This document shows, piece by piece, positions 46,277-57,253 of a DNA stretch of 64,000 bases. Both the position numbers and the translations under genes were made by a program. The stretch is from Prochlorococcus sp. AG-436-D21 (lineage in GTDB: Bacteria > Cyanobacteriota > Cyanobacteriia > PCC-6307 > Cyanobiaceae), in NCBI GenBank assembly GCA_003212655.1, contig QCPF01000001.1:1-64000 (forward strand). The letters are read 5' to 3'. The stretch's first letter is position 1. Each line of letters starts with the position of its first letter. The notes below the pieces were generated by a model that made no database searches, was not told the DNA's origin, and worked only from the letters and a program-made list of their open reading frames with translations.

Positions 46277-46951
46277 TCATCTACCTACATTTTTTAATGC
46301 TTTTTCTTCCTCTTGACTCATTTTTTCATTTAGAAATATATTAAAGTCCCCTATTGTAAAGTTTAGGTAATCATTAATTGGGATTGGTTTTCCAAAGGAT
46401 AAACAAAATTCGCCCCGAAAGTTGGGAGGAACTTTGTTGTAAGCAATTCCAATTGGAATAATTGTAATAGATGTTGTTTTTTTTGTAGCTAATCTAGCTA
46501 ATCTATATAGTCCTTCTTTGAGAACTAATTTTTTCCCATATTTATTGATCTTTCCTTCGGGGAAAACAACTAGTAATTCTCCTTTTTCAATAAGGTCAAT
46601 CGCATATCTTAACGCTGAGAGAGATGGAGTTAATTGATTTATCGAAAAACATCCTAGTCTTTTTAAAAACCAACCTTGTATTCCTTCCATTTCGGATTTA
46701 GTAACCATAAATCTACAATCCTTTTTGGTTACCCTTCTACCCATTGCCATGGTGAGTAGTAAGCCATCCCATCTTGATCTGTGTGTTGGAGCTAAAATGA
46801 TAGAGGAATTTATGGGAATCGAAAAACCATTATTTAAAATTTTCTTTTTTTTAAAAAAGAACCTCAAAACAACATCCTGGGTAACGAACATTGCAATAAA
46901 TCCCAATAAGGGATTGATTTTATGCCAAATATCTAAGGATTTCTTCTTCAA
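46277..46951 (-). CDS. plsC: 1-acyl-sn-glycerol-3-phosphate acyltransferase family
   Basis: APTHRSRWDGLLL (HX4D-type), VVFPEGKIN. Confidence 0.88.
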   Translation of the reverse strand: MKKKSLDIWHKINPLLGFIAMFVTQDVVLRFFFKKKKILNNGFSIPINSSIILAPTHRSRWDGLLLTMAMGRRVTKKDCRFMVTKSEMEGIQGWFLKRLGCFSINQLTPSLSALRYAIDLIEKGELLVVFPEGKINKYGKKLVLKEGLYRLARLATKKTTSITIIPIGIAYNKVPPNFRGEFCLSFGKPIPINDYLNFTIGDFNIFLNEKMSQEEEKALKNVGR

Positions 46952-47051
46952 GTTCTATTAACTATATATTAATAATTTAAGTGCTTGCTTTTTTTTATTA
47001 GCTATTATTGGGCGGTTACTAGATTGTCTAGAAAATAAGATTTTCAAAATT

Positions 47052-47768
47052 ATGGCTACTTTAGGAGTAAACATTGATCATATTGCAAATGTAAGGCAAG
47101 CAAGGAAAACTGTTGAGCCTGACCCTGTACAATTTGCTTTTTTAGCTGAATTAGGAGGTGCAGACTCCATAACAGTTCATTTAAGAGAAGATAGAAGACA
47201 CATACAAGATAGAGACGTATTCCTTCTTAAAAAGACTATAAAAACAAAACTCAATTTAGAAATGGCTGCTACAGAAGAAATGTTAGAAATTGCTAAAAAA
47301 GTTCTTCCCGATTATGTAACGCTTGTACCCGAGAAAAGGGAGGAAGTTACTACTGAAGGCGGGTTGGATTTAAAAAGTAATGTGCAATACCTTAAGAAGG
47401 CTGTTGGGAATTTAAAGGATTCAAATATAGAAGTAAGCGCATTTATTGATCCTCTTGGTGAACAGATAAATTATTCCAAAGAAATAGGGTTTAACTTTAT
47501 AGAATTACATACTGGAAAATATGCTGAACTATCGGGATCTGAACAATATAAAGAGCTCCAAAGGATTATAGAGTCTACACATTTAGCAAATGACCTTGGA
47601 TTAGTTGTTAATGCTGGTCATGGCCTGAACTACAATAATGTTAAAAAAATTGCATCAATTAACAATATGAACGAGTTGAACATAGGTCATAGTATTGTTG
47701 CAAGGGCTTTAGCTATAGGATTAGAAAAGTCTGTACGTGAAATGAAGTCCCTTATCACATCAAATTAA
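47052..47768 (+). CDS. pdxJ: Pyridoxine 5'-phosphate synthase
   Basis: LGVNIDHIANVRQARKTVEPDPVQFA. Confidence 0.98.
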   Translation: MATLGVNIDHIANVRQARKTVEPDPVQFAFLAELGGADSITVHLREDRRHIQDRDVFLLKKTIKTKLNLEMAATEEMLEIAKKVLPDYVTLVPEKREEVTTEGGLDLKSNVQYLKKAVGNLKDSNIEVSAFIDPLGEQINYSKEIGFNFIELHTGKYAELSGSEQYKELQRIIESTHLANDLGLVVNAGHGLNYNNVKKIASINNMNELNIGHSIVARALAIGLEKSVREMKSLITSN

Positions 47769-47776
47769 ATTTCAAA

Positions 47777-48094
47777 ATGACAACATACTTTTTCGTTGCG
47801 GCAAGTGAAAAGTTTTTAACAGTTGAAGAACCACTTGATGAAATTTTGAAAGAGAGGATGAGGAACTATAAAGAAAATAATAAAGAAATAGATTTTTGGC
47901 TCTTAAAAAATCCATCATTTTTACAAACCACCCAATTTACTGATCTAAAAGCAAAAATTCCATCTACCCCAGCAGTTGTTTTATCGACTGATAAAAAATT
48001 TATAACTTTCTTAAAGCTTCGTTTAGAGTTTGTTGCTGTGGGGGAATTCGAATGTCCTAATGCAGAAATAATTGATCCATTTAAAGTTGAGTAA
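47777..48094 (+). CDS. ycf54: Ycf54 (Mg-protoporphyrin ester cyclase assembly)
   Basis: TYFFVAASEKFLTVEEPLDEILKERMRNYKENNKEIDFWLLKNP. Confidence 0.9.
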   Translation: MTTYFFVAASEKFLTVEEPLDEILKERMRNYKENNKEIDFWLLKNPSFLQTTQFTDLKAKIPSTPAVVLSTDKKFITFLKLRLEFVAVGEFECPNAEIIDPFKVE

Positions 48095-48111
48095 TATATC
48101 CATCTAGTAAA

Positions 48112-51100
48112 TTGCTCAATCTTTATAAGTCAAATAAAATTGAAGTAATTAGTGAGCTGTTAGCAGAGGAATTAAAAATATGTCCTCCGCCTATAAATGA
48201 GAAATTAGAAATAGTTGTCCCGAATTACTTTTTGGGGAATTGGTTACGTGAACAAATAACTATAAAAAACAAAATAAGTGCTCTTTATGAATTAAAGACA
48301 ATATCAACGTATACCGAAACTTTATTGACAAATTTTTTCCCTGCAATTGATATGAGCGCATGGAATTTTGAGTCAATTAAATGGGGAATTATTGATTCCT
48401 TGGAAGAATTAAATAGCTTTAAAGAATCATTTCCGCTTAGAAATTGGATTAATAAATATTTGGATAATAAAAAGACAATTGATGGAGACATATATAATCT
48501 GACAAAAAAGATCACGAATAATTTTATTGATTATTTGATTTTTAGACCTGAAATGATTGCTCAATGGAATAGATATGAAATTAATTCATCTAATCTATTT
48601 AAGAATTTAAACTCAGATCAATTTTGGCAACCTATTTTATATAAATTATTAGAGGAAAAGATATCTGAAAAGCCATCATGTTTGTACATGATTGAAGTAA
48701 TAAAGAATTTAAGAAAAATTAAAAACGTTCAATTTCAAGTGCCAAATCAAATTTATATTTTTTCAGATAATAACTTATCTAAACTACATATTAATTTTTA
48801 TTCAGAACTTTCAAAATTTATTAAGGTAAATTTGTATTTATTATCTCCTGGAGAAGATTTATGGAATAGAATAAATTGTCTTGAAGGTGAGTTGGAATTT
48901 GATGATAATGAAAGTAAATTGAATTTAAATAATACAAATATAGAGAAAATATTTGGTAAATTTGGAGCAAACTTTCAGAAATTAATTGATGAAAATATTT
49001 ATAAAGAAGGTATAAATTTAAAAAATAATCTTATTTATCTCGATCCAACAACTAATTTTCATAATAAGAAGGATATTCCTCTTCTTAATCAAATACAAAA
49101 AAGACTAATTGATAATAATAGCGTTGATTTTATAGTAGGTGAAAGGGATGAATCAATATTGCTTTGTGAGCATTATAATCATAATAGTCAATTTGAATAT
49201 TTAAGAAATAAAATTATAGAAATAATAAATTCTTGCGAGAATATTAAATATAGTGATATTGCTGTTTTATCTCCACAAACTAATTTAATTAAACCTTATT
49301 TAAGGTACATATTTAATAATGAGTTAATTAATGGTGAAAAGATACCTTATTTTTTTAATGATGAGGATAATCATGACTCTTCAGGCATTTATGAATTTCT
49401 AATTGACATCTCTGATATAGCAAGTGAAAAAATTACACTTGAAAAAATAGATTATATTCTTTCGAAAAAAGTAACTCAGAACATTTTTGATTTTAATATT
49501 TCTGAGAAGGATGAAATTATTTTTTTACTTACCCAAGCCGGTTTTCATTGGGGATTAGATGATAAAGAAAGATTAGGTGAAGAGAAAAATACTCTAGATT
49601 GGTGCATAAATAGAATTACTTTAGGCTTAATTTATGACAAAGAAGTAAATTTAAATACTTTTAATTTAAAACCATTTAGCTATAAAAATATAAGTTTGGA
49701 TTTGAATAAATGGGTTAAAATATTAATTCATTTAAAAAAATATATTAATTTGATTAGGGGATCTTTTTCTTACTCAAATTGGGTTGAAAAGATAAAGTTT
49801 ATATTAAAAAGTATCTCTGATTCTAATGCAAATTTCAATTTAGAAATAAGTGAAATAAATAGAAGTCTTGATAATTACGCAATACCTTTAATAACTGATG
49901 ATCTTATCTTATTAAAAGTTTTTAGAGAAATATTAATTTCTTGCATAAATAAAGTTAAATATCAAAGCAAATCACGAGTTAACAAGATCCTAGTAAGTGA
50001 TATTGAGAATTCAAGGCATATCCCACATAAGGTTATCTTCCTTATAGACATGAATAGTGTTAATTATCCAAAATTACCAAAGAGTGAAAACATTAATCTA
50101 TTAAATAATAAATATCACCTAGGCGATCCATCAGTTTTTGAAAGAGAGAAATATTCATTTCTTGAGTTGTTAATTTCCTGCAGAGATAAATTTATAGTTA
50201 ATTGGGTAAAAAATGATAAAGACAATAATAAATTAGATGTTTCTTTTCCTATAAAAGAGTTGATTTCTTTTTTTGATAGTTTCTTAAACCAAAGGCAAAG
50301 AGAACTAATAATTAAAGATTCTGATTTAAATAAAAATGAAATAATCGATCTTGAAAAATCTAAGATTCTTAAAAGTAATTATTCTTTAATAGAAGATATA
50401 AATTGGAATGAAAAAAAATCTGATATTAAAAATTACAAATTATCAGAATTGATTTATTGGTTCAAGACTCCACAAAAATATTGGCTTAATAAAAATAATA
50501 TTTCTCCCAAGGAAATATTTATTCATCATCCAGACGAGGAGTGTGTAAGCAATCTGCAAAAGTCGCAACTAATTACAAAAATAATCCACCAAGTAGAGAT
50601 TGATAATCATAATATTATTGATGATTTAAATGAATTAAATATTAATGATCAATTGGTTGAAAATGGTATTATTATGCCCAAAAATAGTATTTTTACAAAA
50701 GAAAAAGAAATCAAAGACTTATTAAGCAGTCTATGTGCAAGTTTGAGTCAGCATAAAAAGATTAATAGAATTTATGTTAAATCAAATGCAAATAAAGAAG
50801 AATATTTAATTGCTGAAGACACCATAATTGAATTAATTAATTCGAATTTAAGTTTAAGTCGTTTGACTGAGGCTTGGATAAAATTACTCTTTATTTCTTC
50901 TTTAAAGAGGAGTATAAAAAGAACTAAAGTAATTTTTAGAACAGAAAATAATTATAAATCGCAAATTATTCAATCACCTGGAGCAACTGAATCAAATCTA
51001 ATTTTGGAGGAGTACATAAATATTTTTAAAAATTATTCTGAAAAATGTTTACCTCTTCCTCCAGAAAGTGCTTATAAATATGTAGAAGCAAAAATAAAAT

Positions 51101-51294
51101 CAAAAAATGAAATAAAAGCTTTTACAGATAAATGGATTGGTAATAAAAATTTTTCTAAAGGAGAAAGAGATAATATCGAAATGAAAATGTGTTTTGGTAA
51201 TGAAAAAGAACCAGATTTCTTTCTTGGAAATTATAATTTTGATCAATTATCATACAGATTATATGGTCCTCTAATTAAAGCATTAAAGAAATAA
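48112..51294 (+). CDS. recC: RecC-like exodeoxyribonuclease V subunit (TTG start)
   Basis: Operon position before recB/recD; N-terminal PNYFLGNWLREQI, KLSELIYWFKTPQKYWLNK. Confidence 0.88.
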   Translation: MLNLYKSNKIEVISELLAEELKICPPPINEKLEIVVPNYFLGNWLREQITIKNKISALYELKTISTYTETLLTNFFPAIDMSAWNFESIKWGIIDSLEELNSFKESFPLRNWINKYLDNKKTIDGDIYNLTKKITNNFIDYLIFRPEMIAQWNRYEINSSNLFKNLNSDQFWQPILYKLLEEKISEKPSCLYMIEVIKNLRKIKNVQFQVPNQIYIFSDNNLSKLHINFYSELSKFIKVNLYLLSPGEDLWNRINCLEGELEFDDNESKLNLNNTNIEKIFGKFGANFQKLIDENIYKEGINLKNNLIYLDPTTNFHNKKDIPLLNQIQKRLIDNNSVDFIVGERDESILLCEHYNHNSQFEYLRNKIIEIINSCENIKYSDIAVLSPQTNLIKPYLRYIFNNELINGEKIPYFFNDEDNHDSSGIYEFLIDISDIASEKITLEKIDYILSKKVTQNIFDFNISEKDEIIFLLTQAGFHWGLDDKERLGEEKNTLDWCINRITLGLIYDKEVNLNTFNLKPFSYKNISLDLNKWVKILIHLKKYINLIRGSFSYSNWVEKIKFILKSISDSNANFNLEISEINRSLDNYAIPLITDDLILLKVFREILISCINKVKYQSKSRVNKILVSDIENSRHIPHKVIFLIDMNSVNYPKLPKSENINLLNNKYHLGDPSVFEREKYSFLELLISCRDKFIVNWVKNDKDNNKLDVSFPIKELISFFDSFLNQRQRELIIKDSDLNKNEIIDLEKSKILKSNYSLIEDINWNEKKSDIKNYKLSELIYWFKTPQKYWLNKNNISPKEIFIHHPDEECVSNLQKSQLITKIIHQVEIDNHNIIDDLNELNINDQLVENGIIMPKNSIFTKEKEIKDLLSSLCASLSQHKKINRIYVKSNANKEEYLIAEDTIIELINSNLSLSRLTEAWIKLLFISSLKRSIKRTKVIFRTENNYKSQIIQSPGATESNLILEEYINIFKNYSEKCLPLPPESAYKYVEAKIKSKNEIKAFTDKWIGNKNFSKGERDNIEMKMCFGNEKEPDFFLGNYNFDQLSYRLYGPLIKALKK

Positions 51295-51297
51295 AAA

Positions 51298-51771
51298 ATG
51301 TCTAAATTTCAGTTAAAAATTTTTTTTAAAGCTGCTTATGATCTAATACTTGTTTTTTTACAGTTCTTGATTATTAGTCTTCATTTTTTTTTATGGGAAT
51401 TTCTTCCACAAAAACAAATAATTCAAGCAAGTCCTTTTACTTATTTCCTGGGTATTTTAATTATCATAATCGCTTTCATAATAATGTTAGTTTCAATTAA
51501 AGACTTAGGTAGAAATTTATCCCCTTTCCCAAGACCTATAAACAATAGCAATCTTGTTACTACAGGTATTTATCGATTTACTCGTCATCCAATGTACTAT
51601 TCTTTAATATTTATTTCCATTGGAGTTTTTATAATAAAATTATCTATTTATTATTTATTTCTGACAATAAGTTTAGCTTTAATAATTAAATTTAAGATTG
51701 CCTTGGAAGAGAAATATTTAATGCATAAATTTAAGAATTACTTAATTTATAAAAATGAAGTAAAAGTTTAA
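51298..51771 (+). CDS. Isoprenylcysteine methyltransferase/PEMT-family membrane protein
   Basis: LVTTGIYRFTRHPMYYSLI. Confidence 0.87.
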   Translation: MSKFQLKIFFKAAYDLILVFLQFLIISLHFFLWEFLPQKQIIQASPFTYFLGILIIIIAFIIMLVSIKDLGRNLSPFPRPINNSNLVTTGIYRFTRHPMYYSLIFISIGVFIIKLSIYYLFLTISLALIIKFKIALEEKYLMHKFKNYLIYKNEVKV

Positions 51772-51783
51772 TTTAATAAAGAA

Positions 51784-54700
51784 ATGGATATTAATCAAAT
51801 TAAATTAGATAATAATTTTAAATTAGTAGAAGCAAGTGCAGGAACTGGTAAAAGTTTTACTTTGGCTCACATAGTTTTAAGAAATGTTTTGGAGAAAAAA
51901 GTTAAACCAGATGAAATACTCCTGCTAAGTTTTACAAAAAATACTTGTTCTGAATTAAGAGATAAAATACTTTTGAGATTTAAGGATTTAAAATTATATT
52001 TGGAAAATCATAATGAAAGTAAGATAGATAATACTCTTAAGGATTGGTATCTAAAGTTTAAGGAGAAGGAAAAATCTAAGGAAAAAACTTTATCCGAAAT
52101 TGATAATTTTATTAATGAAATTTATAAATTACAAGTAACTACATTCCATGCTTTTTGCAATAATATTATTGATGAATACAGTATTGAAATAGGGATCACT
52201 CAAGATCCATGCATTGATAATAATATAGATAATTTGTATCAACAAGTAATAGATAATTTGTGGATTGATGATTTTCTAAATCTTAATCCTGAGCTTATTT
52301 CAGCAGTAAACCAAAAAAAAATAAGTTCTAGATTTGGAAGTAGAATAAATAAGTCATTTTTTGTAGAAATTTTAAAAAATATAGATCAAGAAAATATTTG
52401 TAAATTTCAAATAAATAATAAATATAAGATTAGTGATTTGAATAATTATTTTAATGATTTTTTTTATTTAAATTGGAATGCGTTTTGTGTTGAATGGAAT
52501 AAGCAAGGTAAGGAATTATTTTTACAACTTAAAGAGTTGGGAAAATTAATTAAGGAGAGTGGCGGAAAAAGTCAAATATATGCTGCAAAACCAAGAAATG
52601 ATAAGTTTACTCAAATAATTTGTTGGATTGAAGAGATTAACAAAAGGCTTAATTCTAAAAATGTTATTGATTTTATATATGATATTTCTAAGGATGATCT
52701 TTTATTTAAATATTTTTACATTGAAAATATATCTAAAGAAATTAATAAACATAATCTAAAATTAGATTTTACTAAATTTAATTTATTACAAGATAAAATT
52801 TATAAAATTAAAGAAGGTTTCTTTACTGAATTTGTAAGAATATTTACCCAATTAGCTTATATAAAATTAATTGAATTAAAGAAAAGTTTTTCTATTTTCA
52901 ACTTTAGTGATCTTATAAAGACTGTAGAAAATACATTTGTAGATTCGGAAATTAGTAATAGTAATACTCTATCTAAAATTCAAAAAAGATTTAAATGTGT
53001 CTTAGTTGATGAGTTCCAAGATACAGATATTACTCAGTGGAATTTAATAAAAAAGTTCTTTAATACAAAAAATCATTTTTTACTTTGCGTAGGTGATCCA
53101 AAACAAGCTATTTACAAATTTAGAGGTGGAGATATTGAAACTTACTTAGATGCAAGATCTAATGCAATTGAAGTTTTTAGTCTTACAGATAACTATAGAT
53201 CCTCAAAAAAGTTAATCGCTGTTCTTAATAAAATTTATAAGAATGGACTTAAACAATCAAAACTAAAATATAGGAAATTAACCTCTAGAATTAATGAAAA
53301 TATTAAGCCTGAATTTAAATTTAAGAATGTATTTGAAATTGTAGAATTTTCAAAAAAAGAGACTGATATAGAGGATCTTGTAACACATTACATAGTTAAT
53401 TTTATTTTAAATAATAAAGATATTGATATTAATAAAATTGCAATTCTTACATTAAATAATTCGCAATGCTTAAATTTTAAAAAAAAATTAAATCAGTTTA
53501 ACCTCCCATGCAAAATTCAAAATAAACAAAATATTTTTGATACAGAAGCAAGTTCTCTACTATTTTTATTCATTGAATGTTTATTAAATCCTAGGTCTCT
53601 AAAAAATATAACTTTGCTTGCTTCTTCAAAGTTTATAGAAATAAAATTAGAAGAATTAATCGATCATGGAATTAGTAATAATTTAGAAATTTTAATTAAT
53701 AAATGCATTACTTGGTCCCAAGAACTAAGAGAAAAAGGCTTTTTAAGCATTGTTAACGAACTACTTATAAATTACAAGTCATCCTCGATTATTCACGATG
53801 CAGATTTAAATTCAAATTTATTTCAACTTTCAGAAATTGTTGAAATAGAATTAATAAATTGTGATTTTGACCTCAATATAGTCTTCAACTGGTATAAAAA
53901 TCAAATAGATCATATTTTAAGAATTTCTACTGGAGAAGATTTTTTGACCAAAGATTATAATCTTCAAAATGGAATTAATCTCTCTACCATTCATAGTAGT
54001 AAGGGCCTCGAATTTGATATAGTCCTATGTCCATATCTCTCAATTATTTCAAATAATTCAAATAAAATTAAAGGACCTATGTGGAAATCAATTATTGATA
54101 GAAATATATACCTTAATATTTCTAATAATTACGCGAAGGTTGAAAAATTTAAATTAATAGAACAAGAAGATTTATTTAAAGAGAGTGAGAGGTTAATTTA
54201 TGTAGCACTTACAAGGAGCAAATATAAACTTATTGTTTTTAATGATTTAGATGATAGAAATAATATTTTTAATAATGATTTACTTAATAATTTAGAAAAT
54301 ATCAATTTTTATAAGTCTAGTTTTGAAGTCAGGATAGAAAAAGATAAAATAAAAGAAATTTTTTCTAAGTTCCAAACCAACAGATTCAATAATAATCTTT
54401 GGAAAATCGATAACGTTAATAAAAAAATATCTAATTTATTTAATTCTGATCAATTTATTTCTTATTCAAGTTATTCTTCTTGGATAAGTAAAGATAAAAA
54501 TATTGATGCTGTCATTAATCAATATAGGGATTATGAAGATAATATATCAATTATCAAAGATTCTAATATTAAGAATTCAAAGAATTATCCTAATTATTTT
54601 TCTGATCCAAATCCCTTAAGTGAATTTCCAAAAGGAACTATTGCTGGGACTTGCCTGCACAAAATAATAGAAAGATTTGAATTTAGAAACGATAATAATC

Positions 54701-55410
54701 AAGAATTAATTGATTTAATTATTGAGGAATTGAACTTTCATCAAATCGATACCTCTTTGGCTTTTAAAGTAAAAGATGCAATTTTAAGAATCATAAATAC
54801 ATCTTTAGGAAGAGAATTACAAAATAAGAAACTAGTTGATATTCCTAATGAATACTTAATTAAGGAACTCAAATATGATTTAACCCTATCTTATGAAGGT
54901 AGAAATATTAAGTCTAATGATATATCAAATTGCTTTTTTTTAGATCAGGAATATGAATTTGGTGAAGAATATGCAAATAAAATAAATGATCTTCAAATTA
55001 TGAATAAAGGCTTTCATTCAGGATGTATTGATTGTGTTTTTCCTGTAGGAAATAAATTAGAAGATAGTAAATGGTGGGTAATTGATTGGAAAAGTAATTT
55101 GATTTCTGGTAGTGATAATAATGATTGTTTACCAAGAAACTATAACTATGAAAACATGAGAAATGAAATGATTAAACATCATTATCCATTGCAATCTCAT
55201 CTTTATTTATTAGCATTGCATAGATTATTAAAGTGGCGACTTAAAAATTATCAACCAAATAAACATCTGGGAGGATATATTTATTTGTTTTTAAAGGGAT
55301 TGCCAGATTTTGAATTATTTGAAAAATCTAAGTCTGAAGCTATATCTCCAGGTATTTTTATTAGCAAAGCACCTTTAAAAAGAATTAATTATTTAGATAA
55401 CCTTTTTTAG
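51784..55410 (+). CDS. recB: Exodeoxyribonuclease V beta subunit (helicase-nuclease)
   Basis: VEASAGTGKSFTLAHIV, LVDEFQDTDITQW, VGDPKQAIYKFRGGD, WVIDWKSN nuclease motif. Confidence 0.95.
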   Translation: MDINQIKLDNNFKLVEASAGTGKSFTLAHIVLRNVLEKKVKPDEILLLSFTKNTCSELRDKILLRFKDLKLYLENHNESKIDNTLKDWYLKFKEKEKSKEKTLSEIDNFINEIYKLQVTTFHAFCNNIIDEYSIEIGITQDPCIDNNIDNLYQQVIDNLWIDDFLNLNPELISAVNQKKISSRFGSRINKSFFVEILKNIDQENICKFQINNKYKISDLNNYFNDFFYLNWNAFCVEWNKQGKELFLQLKELGKLIKESGGKSQIYAAKPRNDKFTQIICWIEEINKRLNSKNVIDFIYDISKDDLLFKYFYIENISKEINKHNLKLDFTKFNLLQDKIYKIKEGFFTEFVRIFTQLAYIKLIELKKSFSIFNFSDLIKTVENTFVDSEISNSNTLSKIQKRFKCVLVDEFQDTDITQWNLIKKFFNTKNHFLLCVGDPKQAIYKFRGGDIETYLDARSNAIEVFSLTDNYRSSKKLIAVLNKIYKNGLKQSKLKYRKLTSRINENIKPEFKFKNVFEIVEFSKKETDIEDLVTHYIVNFILNNKDIDINKIAILTLNNSQCLNFKKKLNQFNLPCKIQNKQNIFDTEASSLLFLFIECLLNPRSLKNITLLASSKFIEIKLEELIDHGISNNLEILINKCITWSQELREKGFLSIVNELLINYKSSSIIHDADLNSNLFQLSEIVEIELINCDFDLNIVFNWYKNQIDHILRISTGEDFLTKDYNLQNGINLSTIHSSKGLEFDIVLCPYLSIISNNSNKIKGPMWKSIIDRNIYLNISNNYAKVEKFKLIEQEDLFKESERLIYVALTRSKYKLIVFNDLDDRNNIFNNDLLNNLENINFYKSSFEVRIEKDKIKEIFSKFQTNRFNNNLWKIDNVNKKISNLFNSDQFISYSSYSSWISKDKNIDAVINQYRDYEDNISIIKDSNIKNSKNYPNYFSDPNPLSEFPKGTIAGTCLHKIIERFEFRNDNNQELIDLIIEELNFHQIDTSLAFKVKDAILRIINTSLGRELQNKKLVDIPNEYLIKELKYDLTLSYEGRNIKSNDISNCFFLDQEYEFGEEYANKINDLQIMNKGFHSGCIDCVFPVGNKLEDSKWWVIDWKSNLISGSDNNDCLPRNYNYENMRNEMIKHHYPLQSHLYLLALHRLLKWRLKNYQPNKHLGGYIYLFLKGLPDFELFEKSKSEAISPGIFISKAPLKRINYLDNLF

Positions 55411-55411
55411 A

Positions 55412-57115
55412 ATGACTAAAACTATTAAAGATATTGAAAAGTTCCAATACGATCATATATTTAATTTAATCTTAGGTATTTTCAAATTTAGTGAAAAAAA
55501 ATATGGAAATTTTGTAAAAGATGTAATAAGAATCTTATTAGAGTTTGAAAAAAATGGTGAAACTATTATTGATGTTGATAATAGTTTAATAAACTTTGAA
55601 TTATTTGAAGATGGCTGGCCCAATAAACATATAGATGTTCTCAAAAATATAGGTTTGATTGGTTCCCTTCATTCTCCATTCGTATTAGTAAATAGAAAAT
55701 TATCCTTATCAAAATGGTCAAAAAAGATAGAAAGAGTTATTAATTTATTTCTAAAAAAAATAGATACCGATAATTTAGTGAATTCAATAATTTATAAAGA
55801 TGATAATAAAATTGATCAAATTAAAAATATATTTAAATATTCAAACTTAGTTTTCCTTCAAGGAGGACCAGGTACGGGTAAAACTACTTTAATAATAAAG
55901 TTAATACTAGAACTCCTTCAAATTGATAAATTTTTAAATATTGGTTTATCCGCTCCAACTGGTAAAGCTACAGCTCGTTTAAAAGAAGCTCTTAATGATA
56001 AAAAAAATATTTCCTTTAGCAAATTTCTAGAACAAATAGAATTTCAAACTTTACATAGATGGATTTTAAACTCTCAAAATAAATCTCTTAAGTTGAAATT
56101 TAAACTAAAAGAGCTTGATATTTTCATAATTGATGAAATGTCAATGGTTAATATCGATTTGATTGAAATAGTTTTAAATTTGCTAGCAAAGGACTGTAAA
56201 ATCATTTTAGTTGGAGATAAAAATCAATTGTCTCCAGTAAATAACTGTTCTATATGGAATTATTTGTTTGAATATTCCGATAATAGTTCAATTAAATCTT
56301 GTGTAGTTAATTTAGAAAAAACTTATAGAAATATTGGAGATATAGCATTAATTAGTAGTTTAATATTTAATAATGATTTTTCTTTATTTAATCAAAAGTT
56401 AAAAGAATTAGAAAAAGATAATAATTCAAAAGAAATTACTATTTCAAAGAGTAGAGAAAAAGATATTCCAAAAGAGCTATTATTTTCGATTACAAGTCAT
56501 CTAAAACAGTTAAATATTTCAACTTCAAATTTAAGTAAAAAAAAATATATATTTGATAAGAGTATTGAAAATTTATTGCTTAATGAAAAAGATTTAGTAG
56601 ATAAGATATTTCTGGATTTACAAAGTCACTTGATTTTATGCGAAAAAAATTCCGGAATATGGAGTGTTGAATATTTGAATGAAATTGTTTTTGGTCAAAA
56701 AAAACCCTATGACCTTAAAACCCTTAATGAGGGTGTTCCGATCATGTGTACAAAAAATAATAATGAACTTGGATTGTCAAATGGGGATATCGGAGTAATC
56801 ATAGGTTTAAAAAATAAAAGAAAATATCTTTTTAGAAAATTTAATGATAACAATGAAGAAATTGTCACATTAATTGATCCATCTAATTTAGAAAATGTTG
56901 TACCAGCAATAGCTATTACTATACATAAATCTCAAGGAAGTGAATCTGAAAAAGTAAACATTTTGTGGTCCCAAAATTATAGAAGAAATCAATATGCTGT
57001 AAAAGAAAAAAAAGATAAACAAAATATCTTTTGCAGAGATAATTTTGAAAGAAGGTTATTTTATACTGCTGTTACAAGAGCGAAAAAATCTTTAAATATA
57101 TTTTATTTAAATTAA
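55412..57115 (+). CDS. recD: Exodeoxyribonuclease V alpha subunit
   Basis: FLQGGPGTGKTTL, IIDEMSMVNI, VGDKNQLSPV, AITIHKSQGSE, TAVTRAKKSL. Confidence 0.94.
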   Translation: MTKTIKDIEKFQYDHIFNLILGIFKFSEKKYGNFVKDVIRILLEFEKNGETIIDVDNSLINFELFEDGWPNKHIDVLKNIGLIGSLHSPFVLVNRKLSLSKWSKKIERVINLFLKKIDTDNLVNSIIYKDDNKIDQIKNIFKYSNLVFLQGGPGTGKTTLIIKLILELLQIDKFLNIGLSAPTGKATARLKEALNDKKNISFSKFLEQIEFQTLHRWILNSQNKSLKLKFKLKELDIFIIDEMSMVNIDLIEIVLNLLAKDCKIILVGDKNQLSPVNNCSIWNYLFEYSDNSSIKSCVVNLEKTYRNIGDIALISSLIFNNDFSLFNQKLKELEKDNNSKEITISKSREKDIPKELLFSITSHLKQLNISTSNLSKKKYIFDKSIENLLLNEKDLVDKIFLDLQSHLILCEKNSGIWSVEYLNEIVFGQKKPYDLKTLNEGVPIMCTKNNNELGLSNGDIGVIIGLKNKRKYLFRKFNDNNEEIVTLIDPSNLENVVPAIAITIHKSQGSESEKVNILWSQNYRRNQYAVKEKKDKQNIFCRDNFERRLFYTAVTRAKKSLNIFYLN

Positions 57116-57222
57116 ATTTTATTTTTTAGAAATTAGTAATATTTTAACCCCGAGATGTTAGATTAATAATTCGGCTCTGTAAGGCTAATCAACAATTTAA
57201 GTCAATTTAGATATTTGTTGGA

Positions 57223-57247
57223 TGCCTAATCAGAAGATTATTAGGCA
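57223..57247 (+). promoter_or_regulatory. Hairpin immediately before the DEAD-box helicase start
   Basis: TGCCTAAT-cagaagatt-ATTAGGCA, 6 nt before ATG. Confidence 0.5.
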
Positions 57248-57253
57248 TTTAAA

